A stretch of DNA of 44,107 nt from Streptomyces sparsogenes (GCF_001704635.1 NZ_MAXF01000104.1:1-44107), one strand, 5' to 3'. Positions 32,286 through 40,959 are shown, counted from the stretch's first letter. Translations and numbers: made by a program. The notes: generated by a model not told the origin, from the letters alone.

Positions 32286-32774
32286 TCACAGCTCGCCCGC
32301 GGACGCGCTGGCCGACGCCGACGGAGTGGGCGCGGCGGCGCGTTCGGCGAGCCCAGGGAAGGCTACGCCGCTGCCCCGCCACCGCACCGACCGGACCGCC
32401 GCCTCGCGCAGCGCGCCGGCCGCCTCGCGGCGCAGGGCGCCCTCGGAGGCCCGGACCAGGTCCGCGTAGACGGCGGCCACCCTGCTCTCCAGCTCCGCCG
32501 CCAGCCGCACCGCGGCCGCCGCGTCCGGCACCGCGAAGGGCAGCGTGTACGCGGGGGCCGCGCCCTCGGGCGTCCCGCCCAGGGCGCGCACCGTGCGGGC
32601 GAGCGCGTCGCGCCGGGCCCGGTGCGCGGCGTACCCGTCGCGGGCCTCCTGGAGCCGGTCGTCGCCGATCCGCCCGCCGACCACGCCGTAGCCGTAGACG
32701 GCGGCGTGTTCGGCGGCCAGCGCCGCCTGGGTGGCCTTGAGCGTGCCCGGCGCGGGGGCCGTGGAGGCGGTCAT
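32286..32774 (-). CDS. DUF4439 ferritin-like protein
   Basis: All-helical protein of 162 aa matching the DUF4439 ferritin-like family by pattern: ATQAALAAEHAAVYGYGVVG, then RLQEARDGYAAHRARRDALA, PAYTLPFAVPDAAAAVRLAA and a final long helix. Acidic and His residues (EHAAVYGYG) may hold metal, but a full di-iron set is not obvious. The C-terminus is an Ala/Ser/Pro tail. AAGGGGA lies six bases before the ATG. It follows the lipoprotein gene by 92 bp on the same strand. Function is unknown; oxidative stress or envelope association is speculation from its neighbour. Confidence 0.8.
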   Translation of the reverse strand: MTASTAPAPGTLKATQAALAAEHAAVYGYGVVGGRIGDDRLQEARDGYAAHRARRDALARTVRALGGTPEGAAPAYTLPFAVPDAAAAVRLAAELESRVAAVYADLVRASEGALRREAAGALREAAVRSVRWRGSGVAFPGLAERAAAPTPSASASASAGEL

Positions 32775-32866
32775 GTCAGTCCCCTTCCGCGGCGGCGCGT
32801 GCCGCCCATCGGTGGTCGTGGCGCCCCGAGCGAGGGCACCCGGGTGCGTCCGGCGTCATGAGGGCG

Positions 32867-33529
32867 TCATGAGCCCTGCGCGGTGAGCAGGTACGCGTGC
32901 GCGGCCCCGCAGGCCGCGACGGAGGCCAGCAGACGGGCGAGTTCGGGCGGGGCGTCGCGGAGCGCGGCGGTGCGGGTGTCGGCGGTGCGGCGCTCGGCGC
33001 GGGCGAGCGCCGCCAGGGCCTCCTTCTCGTCCCCCGGCACCTTCGGCGCGGGCGGCTTGCCCGAGGACGCGGAGGCGGACGGCGCGGCGGGCGCGGAGGC
33101 CGGGGACGACGCGGACGCCGAGGAGCCCGCCGAGGTCGCGCCCCGGTCGGGCGCGCGGAACGCCTCCAGGTGCCGGGCCGTCTCCTCCCGCAGCGGCCGA
33201 AGCCGGTCCGCCAGCCCCGGATGCGCGTCGGCGGTCGCGTCGTAGCGCGCCAGGAGCTCGGCGGAGTCACGCGCGCCCCGGGCGAGCAGCCGCTCCTCGC
33301 CCGGGCCGGGCCCGGCCGCGTCGTGCCGGGCCGTCGAGCCGTCGGAGCAGCCGCCCAGCAGCGCGACGGCCCCCACCGCGCCCCCGGCCAGCAGGAAACC
33401 CCGCCGGCCCGGCGAGGCCGGCCCCGGAGAGGACGGGGGCGCGGCGGAGGAGGGCAGGGCCGAGGGCAGGGAGGAGGACAGCGTGGCGCGGGAGGGGCGC
33501 GGGGGCGGTGGGGGAGTCGTGATCGGCAC
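32867..33529 (-). CDS. Tat-type lipoprotein with a C-terminal helical domain
   Basis: Predicted exported lipoprotein, 220 aa from the GTG at 33529. A long Pro/Ser-rich N-region leads to twin arginines and a lipobox in SPGRRGFLLAGGAVGAVALL followed by GGC, with the lipidated Cys near residue 61. The mature part is helical (ERLLARGARDSAELLARYDA), has an Ala/Ser/Pro linker and ends EKEALAALARAERRTADTRT onward. This last part recalls the helices of the DUF4439 protein encoded just downstream, so it may be a membrane-tethered relative. GAGG lies only three bases before the GTG; an upstream GTG would lengthen the N-region further. It is divergent from rimP. Confidence 0.7.
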   Translation of the reverse strand: MPITTPPPPPRPSRATLSSSLPSALPSSAAPPSSPGPASPGRRGFLLAGGAVGAVALLGGCSDGSTARHDAAGPGPGEERLLARGARDSAELLARYDATADAHPGLADRLRPLREETARHLEAFRAPDRGATSAGSSASASSPASAPAAPSASASSGKPPAPKVPGDEKEALAALARAERRTADTRTAALRDAPPELARLLASVAACGAAHAYLLTAQGS

Positions 33530-33714
33530 GTTCCTCTTTCCGGGCTGCGGCCGCTCCCGGCCGCCGTTGGTGATCACAGCAGGCGAGCGTACCCGCGTAC
33601 GGGCCCACCGCCGGGCACCAGCCACCGAATCGTCAGCCGCCCGCCGGAACGGATAGGCTTTGACCTGACACGCGACCTTCCCACAACAGCACACGCGGCC
33701 GAGGAGTCACCCGG

Positions 33715-34239
33715 ATGAGCACCACCCAGAGCGAGCGGCTGCGCGGGCTGCTGGAACCGCTCGTCAGCGCGCGGGACCTGGATCTGGAAGAGGTCGAGGT
33801 GACACCGGCCGGGAAGCGGCGCGTGCTCCGTATCGTGGTGGATTCCGACGACGGCGTGCAGCTGGACGCGTGTGCGGAGCTGAGCCGGGCGATCTCGCAG
33901 ACGCTCGACGACACCGATGTGATGGGTCAGCACCCGTACGTCCTGGAAGTCACCTCTCCCGGCGCCGACCGGCCCCTGACCGAGCCGCGCCACTACCGCC
34001 GGGCCGCCGGCCGCCTGATCAAGGCCCGGCTGGCCGAGGGCGGTGAGCTGGTCGCGCGGATCACCGCGGTGGACGACGAGGGGCTCGACGTGGAGGTGCC
34101 GGGCGTGAAGGGGCGCAGACCCACTGCCCGGCGGCTGGCCTTCGACGAGATCTCCAAGGCACGAGTGGAGATCGAGTTCAACCGCAAGCCCGCCGAGAAG
34201 GCCGCGGGCGAGAGCGACGAGAGCAAGGAGGAGGCGTAG
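33715..34239 (+). CDS. rimP: Ribosome maturation factor
   Basis: 30S-subunit assembly factor, 174 aa. The RimP N-domain shows LRGLLEPLVSARDLDLEEVE and VLRIVVDSDDGVQLDACAEL; the conserved YVLEVTSPGADRPLTEPRHY links to an SH3-like C-domain. The acidic Lys/Glu tail is typical of actinobacterial RimP. The ATG at 33715 follows GAGGAG. The nusA start comes three bases after its stop, the ancestral rimP-nusA arrangement. TTGACC at 33660-33665 might be a -35 but no -10 box follows at the right distance. Confidence 0.95.
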   Translation: MSTTQSERLRGLLEPLVSARDLDLEEVEVTPAGKRRVLRIVVDSDDGVQLDACAELSRAISQTLDDTDVMGQHPYVLEVTSPGADRPLTEPRHYRRAAGRLIKARLAEGGELVARITAVDDEGLDVEVPGVKGRRPTARRLAFDEISKARVEIEFNRKPAEKAAGESDESKEEA

Positions 34240-34241
34240 CC

Positions 34242-35234
34242 GTGGACATCGACATGAGTGCCCTGCGGGGTCTGGTTCGGGAGAAGGAGATCTCGTTCGA
34301 CCTGCTGGTCGAGGCGATCGAGTCGGCCCTCCTCATCGCGTACCACCGCACGGAGGGCAGCCGCCGCCGCGCCCGTGTGGAGCTGGACCGGGCCACCGGC
34401 CATGTGACGGTGTGGGCCCGGGAGGACGCCGAGGACCTGGCGGAGGGCGAGGAGCCCAGGGAGTTCGACGACACCCCCTCCGGCTTCGGCCGGATCGCCG
34501 CGATGACCGCCAAGCAGGTCATCCTGCAGCGGCTGCGGGACGCCGAGGAGGAGATCACCTTCGGCGAGTACGCGGGGCGGGAGGGCGATGTCGTCACCGG
34601 CGTCGTCCAGCAGGGCAAGGACCCGAAGAACGTGCTGGTGGACATCGGCCGGCTCGAGGCGATCCTGCCGGTGCAGGAGCAGGTCCCCGGCGAGAACTAC
34701 GCGCACGGCACCCGCCTGCGCTCGTATGTCGTCCGGGTGGTCAAGGGGGTGCGCGGCCCGTCCGTCACCCTGTCGCGCACCCACCCGAACCTGGTGAAGA
34801 AGCTCTTCGCGCTCGAGGTGCCGGAGATCGCGGACGGCTCGGTGGAGATCGCGGCGATCGCCCGCGAGGCCGGCCACCGCACCAAGATCGCCGTCCGGTC
34901 CACCCGTTCGGGCCTGAACGCCAAGGGCGCGTGCATCGGCCCGATGGGCGGACGGGTGCGCAGCGTGATGGCCGAGCTGCACGGCGAGAAGATCGACATT
35001 GTGGACTGGTCCGACGACCCGGCGGAGCTGGTGGCCAACGCGCTGTCACCGGCCCGGGTGAGCAAGGTGGAGGTGGTGGACCTGGGGGCGCGCTCGGCGC
35101 GCGTCACCGTGCCGGACTACCAGCTCTCCCTCGCGATCGGGAAGGAAGGGCAGAACGCCCGGCTGGCGGCCCGGCTGACCGGCTGGCGCATCGATATCCG
35201 CCCCGACACGGAACAGCCCGCCGATCAAGGCTGA
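34242..35234 (+). CDS. nusA: Transcription termination/antitermination factor NusA
   Basis: RNA-polymerase-associated elongation factor, 330 aa, short because actinobacterial NusA lacks the C-terminal acidic repeats. The N-domain binds polymerase (MSALRGLVREKEISFDLLVE, then ALLIAYHRTEGSRRRARVEL); S1 domain around EGDVVTGVVQQGKDPKNVLV; KH1 with SGLNAKGACIGPMGGRVRSV; KH2 with LSLAIGKEGQNARLAARLTG. A GTG start at 34242 with AAGGAGG inside the rimP end indicates coupling. It regulates pausing and rRNA transcription. ylxR follows after ~100 bp. Confidence 0.96.
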   Translation: MDIDMSALRGLVREKEISFDLLVEAIESALLIAYHRTEGSRRRARVELDRATGHVTVWAREDAEDLAEGEEPREFDDTPSGFGRIAAMTAKQVILQRLRDAEEEITFGEYAGREGDVVTGVVQQGKDPKNVLVDIGRLEAILPVQEQVPGENYAHGTRLRSYVVRVVKGVRGPSVTLSRTHPNLVKKLFALEVPEIADGSVEIAAIAREAGHRTKIAVRSTRSGLNAKGACIGPMGGRVRSVMAELHGEKIDIVDWSDDPAELVANALSPARVSKVEVVDLGARSARVTVPDYQLSLAIGKEGQNARLAARLTGWRIDIRPDTEQPADQG

Positions 35235-35332
35235 TTCAAGCCGGGGTCTCCCGAGACTTCGGCCGAAAACATCTGACTGTTCGATCACATCCCCCGAGGG
35301 GTGAGGTCGGCTCAGGGAGGTAGACTTAAGCA

Positions 35333-35623
35333 GTGTCTGGCCGCACGCGTGCTCGCGCCTGCCCTGAGAGAACCTGTGTGGGATGCCGGGAGCGGGCGGC
35401 CAAGGACGATCTGCTGCGGATCGTGGCGGCCGAGGGCGTTTGCGTCCCCGACCGGCGCGGTACGCTGCCCGGCCGGGGTGCTTATGTGCACCCCACACGG
35501 GTCTGCCTCGAGCTGGCGGTTCGCCGCCGGGCTCTTCCCCGGGCCTTCAGGGGGCCGGGGCCGCTCGACACGACGGCACTGCGCCGCTACGTCGAGCACG
35601 CCGATCAGGCATCGGCGACGTAA
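35333..35623 (+). CDS. ylxR: YlxR family RNA-binding protein
   Basis: Small basic protein, 96 aa, of the YlxR/DUF448 family that accompanies nusA and infB. The signature PERTCVGCRERAAKDDLLRI and the second block GRGAYVHPTRVC are both present. The family is proposed to bind RNA, and some members act on RNase P or transcription. The GTG at 35333 has GGGAGG 12 bases upstream, a slightly long spacing. TAGACT at 35321-35326 between them could be a -10 box. The first ten residues are Arg-rich. Confidence 0.92.
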   Translation: MSGRTRARACPERTCVGCRERAAKDDLLRIVAAEGVCVPDRRGTLPGRGAYVHPTRVCLELAVRRRALPRAFRGPGPLDTTALRRYVEHADQASAT

Positions 35624-35694
35624 GAAGTTGGAAGAACGGCACGGGTCACCGTGCGGTCAGGTACCTCGCGAGTCGGAAGTAGGTCGAGATTGCG

Positions 35695-35737
35695 ATGAGC
35701 ACTCGATGAGTACGCGATGAGTACGCCCATGAAGTAG
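35695..35737 (+). other. Three chained mini reading frames upstream of infB, built on an 11-bp repeat
   Basis: An 11-bp unit GATGAGYACKC is repeated at 35694-35704, 35705-35715 and 35716-35726. It creates three tiny frames: 35695-35709 (MSTR stop), 35706-35720 (MSTR stop) and 35717-35737 (MSTPMK stop). Each stop overlaps the next start as ATGA. They lie 43 bp before the infB start. Only a weak AGG precedes the first. Translation is not demonstrated. Confidence 0.55.
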
Positions 35738-35779
35738 CGACGGTCCGGCGGACGACCACCCCGGACCAGAAGGAGCGAT

Positions 35780-38700
35780 GTGGCTAAGGTCCGGGTATAC
35801 GAACTCGCCAAGGAGTTCGGAGTCGAGAGCAAGGTCGTCATGGCCAAGCTCCAAGAACTTGGCGAATTCGTCCGTTCGGCGTCTTCGACGATCGAAGCGC
35901 CGGTTGTTCGCAAGTTGACTGACGCTTTCCAGCAGGGCGGCTCCGGCCGATCCGCGGGGAAGCCCTCGGCGCCGCGCAAGGCGGCGCCCGCCAAGCCGTC
36001 CGCGCCCACCCCGGCGTCGGCGGCACGTCCCGCCGCCCCCAAGCCCCCGACGCCCGGCCCCAAGCCGGCCGTGGCGGAGGGTCCCAAGAGCACGCCGTCG
36101 GCGCCCGCTCCGGGCCCGCGGCCCACCCCCGGTGCCCCGGGCGCCCGGCCGACCCCCGGCCCCAAGCCGGGTCCGGCCCAGCCCGTGACCCCGGCCCAGC
36201 CCGAGTTCACCGCCCCGCCGTCGCCGGCGGCCCCGCGGCCCACCGGCGCCAAGCCGGGTGGCCCGGCCAAGCCCGGCGGCGCCCCCGGCCCGCGTCCCGG
36301 CGCCCGCCCCGGCGGCCCCGGACAGGGCCGTGACCAGGGTCAGGGCGGCCGTCCCGGCGGCGCTCCGCGCCCCGGTGGCGAGCGGGCCCCGCGTCCGGGC
36401 GCGCCCCGGCCGGCCGGTCCGCGTCCGGGCAACAACCCCTTCACCTCCGGCGGCTCCACCGGCATGGCGCGCCCGCAGGCGCCCCGTCCGGGCGGTGCCC
36501 CGCGCCCCGGTGGCCAGGGCGGCGCCGGTCCGCGCCCGCAGGGCGGCCAGGGCGGTGGCCCGCGGCCCGGCGGCGGTCCCGGCGGCCCCCGGCCGACCCC
36601 GGGCGCGATGCCGCGTCCGCAGGGCGCCGCGGGCGGTCCCCGTCCCGGCGGCGGTCCCGGCGGTCCGCGCCCGAACCCGGGCATGATGCCGCAGCGTCCC
36701 GCCGCGGGCCCGCGTCCGGGTCCCGGCGGTGGTGGCCGCGGTCCCGGCGGTGCCGGTCGTCCCGGCGGCGCGGGCCGTCCGGGCGGCGGCTTCGCCGGCC
36801 GTCCCGGTGGCGGCGGCGGTGGCGGCCGTCCCGGCTTCGCCGGCCGTCCGGGTGGTCCCGGCGGCGGCGGTGGCGGCGGCTTCGGTGGCGGCGGTGGCCG
36901 TCCCGGCTTCGGCGGCCGTCCGGGTGGTCCCGGTGGCCGTGGTGGCACGCAGGGCGCCTTCGGCCGTCCCGGCGGCCCGGCGCGTCGTGGCCGCAAGTCG
37001 AAGCGGCAGCGGCGCCAGGAGTACGAGGCCATGCAGGCCCCGTCCATCGGCGGCGTGATGCTGCCGCGCGGCAACGGCCAGACGGTCCGGCTGTCGCGGG
37101 GTGCCTCGCTCACCGACTTCGCGGAGAAGATCAACGCCAACCCGGCGTCCCTGGTCCAGGTGATGTTCAACCTGGGCGAGATGGTCACCGCGACGCAGTC
37201 CGTCTCCGACGACACGCTGCAGCTCCTCGCCGAGGAGATGAACTACAACATCGAGATCGTCAGCCCGGAGGAGGAGGACCGCGAGCTTCTCGAGTCCTTC
37301 GACATCGAGTTCGGCGAGAACGAGGGCGGCGAGGAAGCGCTCGTCTCCCGTCCGCCGGTCGTGACCGTCATGGGTCACGTCGACCACGGTAAGACCCGAC
37401 TGCTGGACGCGATCCGCAAGACCAACGTGGTCGCGGGCGAGGCCGGCGGCATCACCCAGCACATCGGTGCCTACCAGGTCGCCACCGAGGTCAACGGCGA
37501 GGACCGGAAGATCACCTTCATTGACACCCCGGGTCACGAGGCGTTCACCGCCATGCGTGCCCGCGGTGCCAAGTCGACCGACATCGCGATCCTCGTGGTG
37601 GCGGCCAACGACGGTGTGATGCCCCAGACGGTCGAGGCGCTGAACCACGCCAAGGCGGCCGACGTGCCGATCGTGGTCGCGGTCAACAAGATCGACGTCG
37701 AGGGCGCGGACCCGACCAAGGTGCGCGGTCAGCTGACCGAGTACGGCCTGGTGGCCGAGGAGTACGGCGGCGACACCATGTTCGTCGACATCTCCGCCAA
37801 GCAGGGGCTGCACATCGACGAGCTCCTGGAGGCCGTCGTCCTCACCGCCGACGCCTCGCTCGACCTGCGGGCCAACCCCGTCCAGGACGCGCAGGGCATC
37901 GCGATCGAGGCCCACCTCGACCGCGGCCGCGGCGCCGTGGCGACCGTGCTGGTCCAGCGCGGCACCCTGCGGGTCGGCGACACGATGGTGGCCGGCGACG
38001 CGTACGGCCGCGTCCGCGCGATGCTCGACGACAACGGCAACGCCCTGGACGAGGCGGGCCCCTCGACCCCGGTCCTGGTGCTCGGTCTCACCAACGTCCC
38101 GGGCGCGGGCGACAACTTCCTCGTCGTCGACGAGGACCGCACCGCCCGCCAGATCGCCGAGAAGCGCGCGGCGCGCGAGCGCAACGCGGCCTTCGCCAAG
38201 CGGACCCGCCGGGTCTCGCTCGAGGACCTGGACAAGGTGCTCAAGGCCGGCGAGGTGCAGCAGCTCAACCTCATCATCAAGGGCGACGCGTCCGGTTCGG
38301 TCGAGGCGCTGGAGTCCTCGCTGCTCCAGCTCGACGTCGGCGACGAGGTGGACCTGCGGGTGCTGCACCGCGGTGTCGGTGCGGTCACCGAGACCGACAT
38401 CGACCTGGCGACCGGCTCCGACGCCATCGTCATCGGCTTCAACGTGCGCGCCGAGGGGCGTGCCACGCAGATGGCCGAGCGCGAGGGCGTGGACGTCCGC
38501 TACTACTCGGTCATCTACCAGGTGATCGAGGAGATCGAGGCGGCCCTCAAGGGCATGCTGAAGCCGGAGTACGAAGAGGTCGAGCTCGGTACGGCGGAGA
38601 TCCGCGAGGTCTTCCGCTCGTCCAAGCTGGGCAACATCGCGGGTGTCCTCATCCGCTCCGGCGAGGTCCGGCGGAACACCAAGGCGCGCCTCATCCGCGA

Positions 38701-38872
38701 CGGCAAGGTCATCGCGGAGAACCTCAACATCGAGGGCCTGCGCCGCTTCAAGGACGACGTCACCGAGATTCGCGAGGGCTTCGAGGGCGGTATCAACCTC
38801 GGCAGCTACAACGACATCAAGGTCGACGACGTCATCGCCACCTACGAGATGCGCGAGAAGCCGCGCGGCTGA
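35780..38872 (+). CDS. infB: Translation initiation factor IF-2
   Basis: GTPase that places initiator tRNA on the ribosome; 1030 aa, long for IF-2. N-domain: VAKVRVYELAKEFGVESKVV. Residues ~55-410 form a Pro/Gly/Arg/Ala linker of GGRPG, PRPGG and PGGPG-like repeats, ending in the basic KSKRQRRQEYEAMQAP. A second IF2N domain follows, then the G domain: GHVDHGKTRLLD (G1, near residue 530), DTPGHEAF (G3), NKID (G4) and SAKQG (G5), then domains II-IV to the end. The GTG at 35780 has AAGGAG four bases upstream; the ATG two bases earlier is out of frame. Preceded by chained mini reading frames and followed by a strong terminator. Confidence 0.97.
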   Translation: MAKVRVYELAKEFGVESKVVMAKLQELGEFVRSASSTIEAPVVRKLTDAFQQGGSGRSAGKPSAPRKAAPAKPSAPTPASAARPAAPKPPTPGPKPAVAEGPKSTPSAPAPGPRPTPGAPGARPTPGPKPGPAQPVTPAQPEFTAPPSPAAPRPTGAKPGGPAKPGGAPGPRPGARPGGPGQGRDQGQGGRPGGAPRPGGERAPRPGAPRPAGPRPGNNPFTSGGSTGMARPQAPRPGGAPRPGGQGGAGPRPQGGQGGGPRPGGGPGGPRPTPGAMPRPQGAAGGPRPGGGPGGPRPNPGMMPQRPAAGPRPGPGGGGRGPGGAGRPGGAGRPGGGFAGRPGGGGGGGRPGFAGRPGGPGGGGGGGFGGGGGRPGFGGRPGGPGGRGGTQGAFGRPGGPARRGRKSKRQRRQEYEAMQAPSIGGVMLPRGNGQTVRLSRGASLTDFAEKINANPASLVQVMFNLGEMVTATQSVSDDTLQLLAEEMNYNIEIVSPEEEDRELLESFDIEFGENEGGEEALVSRPPVVTVMGHVDHGKTRLLDAIRKTNVVAGEAGGITQHIGAYQVATEVNGEDRKITFIDTPGHEAFTAMRARGAKSTDIAILVVAANDGVMPQTVEALNHAKAADVPIVVAVNKIDVEGADPTKVRGQLTEYGLVAEEYGGDTMFVDISAKQGLHIDELLEAVVLTADASLDLRANPVQDAQGIAIEAHLDRGRGAVATVLVQRGTLRVGDTMVAGDAYGRVRAMLDDNGNALDEAGPSTPVLVLGLTNVPGAGDNFLVVDEDRTARQIAEKRAARERNAAFAKRTRRVSLEDLDKVLKAGEVQQLNLIIKGDASGSVEALESSLLQLDVGDEVDLRVLHRGVGAVTETDIDLATGSDAIVIGFNVRAEGRATQMAEREGVDVRYYSVIYQVIEEIEAALKGMLKPEYEEVELGTAEIREVFRSSKLGNIAGVLIRSGEVRRNTKARLIRDGKVIAENLNIEGLRRFKDDVTEIREGFEGGINLGSYNDIKVDDVIATYEMREKPRG

Positions 38873-38887
38873 CGCGCTGCTGCTCAT

Positions 38888-38929
38888 CCGGGGCCGGTCG
38901 GCGGAGAAATTTCCGTCGATCGGCCCCGG
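38888..38929 (+). terminator. Terminator after infB
   Basis: An 18-bp stem between 38888-38905 and 38912-38929, with two G-T wobbles and a GAAATT loop; the outer CCGGGGCCG/CGGCCCCGG pairing is perfect. Confidence 0.85.
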
Positions 38930-39021
38930 CCATTGCGTGTACGGTTTCGGAGTCTGCACAGCGATGCACGACGGCCGAGCACGTACACCGAAGGCCCCAC
39001 GGGTGGCTTGACCCGGACCGC

Positions 39022-39318
39022 ATGTATGTAGGGACGCTGTCCTTCGACCTCCTCCTCGGCGACGTACGGTCGCTGAAGGAGAAACGCTCCATCGTCCGCC
39101 CGATCGTCGCCGAGCTGCACCGCCGCTACGCGGTGAGCGTGGCGGAGGTCGGCGACCAGGACCTGTACCGCAGGGCCGAGATCGGCCTCGCGGCGGTCTC
39201 CGGGGACGCGAGCCACCTCACGGACGTACTCGACCGCTGTGAGCGCTGGGTCGCCGCCCGGCCCGAGGTGGAGCTGCTGTCGGTACGGCGCCGGTTCCAC
39301 GGCGCGCACGATGAGTAA
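39022..39318 (+). CDS. ylxP: DUF503 (YlxP-like) protein
   Basis: Small protein, 98 aa, of the DUF503/YlxP family, nearly always found between infB and rbfA. Matches include MYVGTLSFDLLLGDVRSLKE followed by KRSIVRPIVAELHRRYAVSV, and VAEVGDQDLYRRAEIGLAAV. A ribosome-associated role is suspected for the family but not proven. No clear ribosome site precedes the ATG at 39022, and TTGACC lies just upstream, so initiation may be near-leaderless. It is separated from infB by a terminator and may have its own promoter. Confidence 0.9.
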   Translation: MYVGTLSFDLLLGDVRSLKEKRSIVRPIVAELHRRYAVSVAEVGDQDLYRRAEIGLAAVSGDASHLTDVLDRCERWVAARPEVELLSVRRRFHGAHDE

Positions 39319-39364
39319 GCGCGTGAGCGTCAGAGCGCGCGAGCGTGTGAGTGCGTGAGCGCAT
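39319..39364. repeat. GCGTGAGC-type simple repeat before rbfA
   Basis: Degenerate iterations of GCGTGAGC, GCGCGAGC and GTGTGAGT fill the gap from just after the ylxP stop to 39364. No coding role is visible. Confidence 0.65.
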
Positions 39365-39422
39365 GACGGGCCGAGCGTCCCCGATGACCGATTGACGAAC
39401 CGAAGAAGAGAGAAGAAGACGC

Positions 39423-39932
39423 ATGACCGACACCGCGCGGGCACGCAAGCTGGCTGACCGCATCCGGGTCGTGGTCGCGGAGACCCTGCAGCGGCGGATC
39501 AAGGACCCGCGGCTCGGCTACGTCACGATCACCGACACCCGGGTCACCGGTGACCTGCGGGAGGCGACCGTCTTCTACACGGTTTTCGGCGACGACGAGG
39601 AGCGGGCGGCCTCCGCGGCGGCCCTGGAGAGCGCCAAGGGCGTGCTGCGGTCCGAGGTCGGCCGGCAGACCGGGGTGCGCTTCACCCCGTCCCTGACGTT
39701 CGTCCCGGACGCCCTGCCGGACAACGCCCGGACGATCGACGACCTGCTGGCCAAGGCCAAGGCGGCGGACGCCCAGGTGCGGCAGGCGTCCTCGGGCGCG
39801 ACGTACGCCGGCGACGCCGACCCGTACCGCAAGCCCGGCGAGGCCTCCGAGGAGGACCAGGAGGCCGAGGAGGCCGCCGAGGGCCCCGGCGCGGCCGGCA
39901 GCACCGACGGCAAGGGCACCCCGGACGCATGA
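39423..39932 (+). CDS. rbfA: Ribosome-binding factor A
   Basis: 30S maturation factor, 169 aa, somewhat longer than usual because of a ~50-residue acidic C-terminal tail (SEEDQEAEEAAEGPGAAGST). The KH-like core shows RIRVVVAETLQRRIKDPRLG, VTITDTRVTGDLREATVFYT and VRFTPSLTFVPDALPDNART. A purine-rich GAAGAAGA stretch before the ATG serves as ribosome site. Its stop overlaps the truB start (ATGA). Confidence 0.95.
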   Translation: MTDTARARKLADRIRVVVAETLQRRIKDPRLGYVTITDTRVTGDLREATVFYTVFGDDEERAASAAALESAKGVLRSEVGRQTGVRFTPSLTFVPDALPDNARTIDDLLAKAKAADAQVRQASSGATYAGDADPYRKPGEASEEDQEAEEAAEGPGAAGSTDGKGTPDA

Positions 39933-40846
39933 CGCGCGACACCGCACGGGCCCGCTCCGCGGCCCAGGACGGCCTCGTCGTCGTCGACAAGCCGGCCGGC
40001 TTCACCTCGCACGACGTCGTGGCCAGAATGCGCCGACTCGCCGGGACCCGGCGGGTCGGCCACGCCGGGACGCTGGACCCCATGGCCACGGGCGTGCTCG
40101 TGGTCGGCGTGGAGAAGGCCACCCGGCTGCTCGGCCACCTGGCGCTGACCGAGAAGGAGTACGAGGCGACGATCCGGCTCGGCCAGACCACCGTCACCGA
40201 CGACGCGGAGGGGGAGATCACCTCCGCCACCGGCGCGACCGGGACGGCCCTGAGCGCCGTCGAGAGCGGCATCGCCGTGCTCACCGGGGACATCCTCCAG
40301 GTGCCCTCCAAGGTCAGCGCCATCAAGATCGACGGCAAGCGCTCCTACGCCCGGGCCCGGCAGGGCGAGGACTTCGAGATCCCGGCGCGCCCGGTGACCG
40401 TGTCGTCCTTCGCCCTGCACGCCCACCGCGAGACCAAGGCGGAGGACGGCACGCCCGTCCTCGACCTGGACGTCACCGTGGTGTGCTCCTCGGGCACCTA
40501 CATCCGGGCGCTCGCCCGCGACCTGGGCGCCGGACTCGGCGTCGGCGGCCATCTGACCGCGCTGCGGCGCACCAGGGTGGGCCCGTACGGGCTGGCCGCC
40601 GCCAGGACGCTGCCCCAGCTCGAGGAGTCCCTCCGGATCATGCCCATCGCCGAGGCCGCGGCCGCCGCCTTCCCGCGCTGGGAGATCGACGCGGAGCGGG
40701 CCCGGCTGCTGGGCAACGGCGTACGGATCGCCATGCCGGCCCGTGAGGAGGCCGGTCCGGTCGCGGTCTTCGGCCCGGACGGGCGCTTCCTGGCCCTGGT
40801 GGAGGAGCACAAGGGCAAGGCGAAGAGCCTGGCCGTGTTCGCCTGA
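39929..40846 (+). CDS. truB: tRNA pseudouridine(55) synthase
   Basis: Makes pseudouridine-55 in the T-loop of tRNAs; 305 aa. The catalytic Asp (near residue 50) is in VGHAGTLDPMATGVLVVGV. Other family blocks are GLVVVDKPAGFTSHDVVARM, KEYEATIRLGQTTVTDDAEG, PSKVSAIKIDGKRSYARARQ and CSSGTYIRALARDLGAGLGV. A C-terminal PUA-like region includes GNGVRIAMPA. ATG at 39929 overlaps the rbfA stop by 4 bp. The 113-bp gap to ribF holds no other gene. Confidence 0.96.
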   Translation: MTRDTARARSAAQDGLVVVDKPAGFTSHDVVARMRRLAGTRRVGHAGTLDPMATGVLVVGVEKATRLLGHLALTEKEYEATIRLGQTTVTDDAEGEITSATGATGTALSAVESGIAVLTGDILQVPSKVSAIKIDGKRSYARARQGEDFEIPARPVTVSSFALHAHRETKAEDGTPVLDLDVTVVCSSGTYIRALARDLGAGLGVGGHLTALRRTRVGPYGLAAARTLPQLEESLRIMPIAEAAAAAFPRWEIDAERARLLGNGVRIAMPAREEAGPVAVFGPDGRFLALVEEHKGKAKSLAVFA

Positions 40847-40959
40847 GGCCACCGGCGCGGGCGGCCGGGACGCCCACCGATGCGAAGCGGACGACGACGA
40901 CATGGCAGTCTTAGACCTGCGAAGTCGACACACATGAGTTCGGGCGAGGAGCGGGCACA

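Noticed and set aside
35778..35780. ATG immediately before the infB GTG
   Set aside because: It is out of frame with IF-2; the GTG at 35780 gives the conserved VAKVRVYELAKE start.
35657..38959. A 1100-codon open frame antisense to infB
   Set aside because: Composition mirrors the infB linker repeats; there is no start context or motif.
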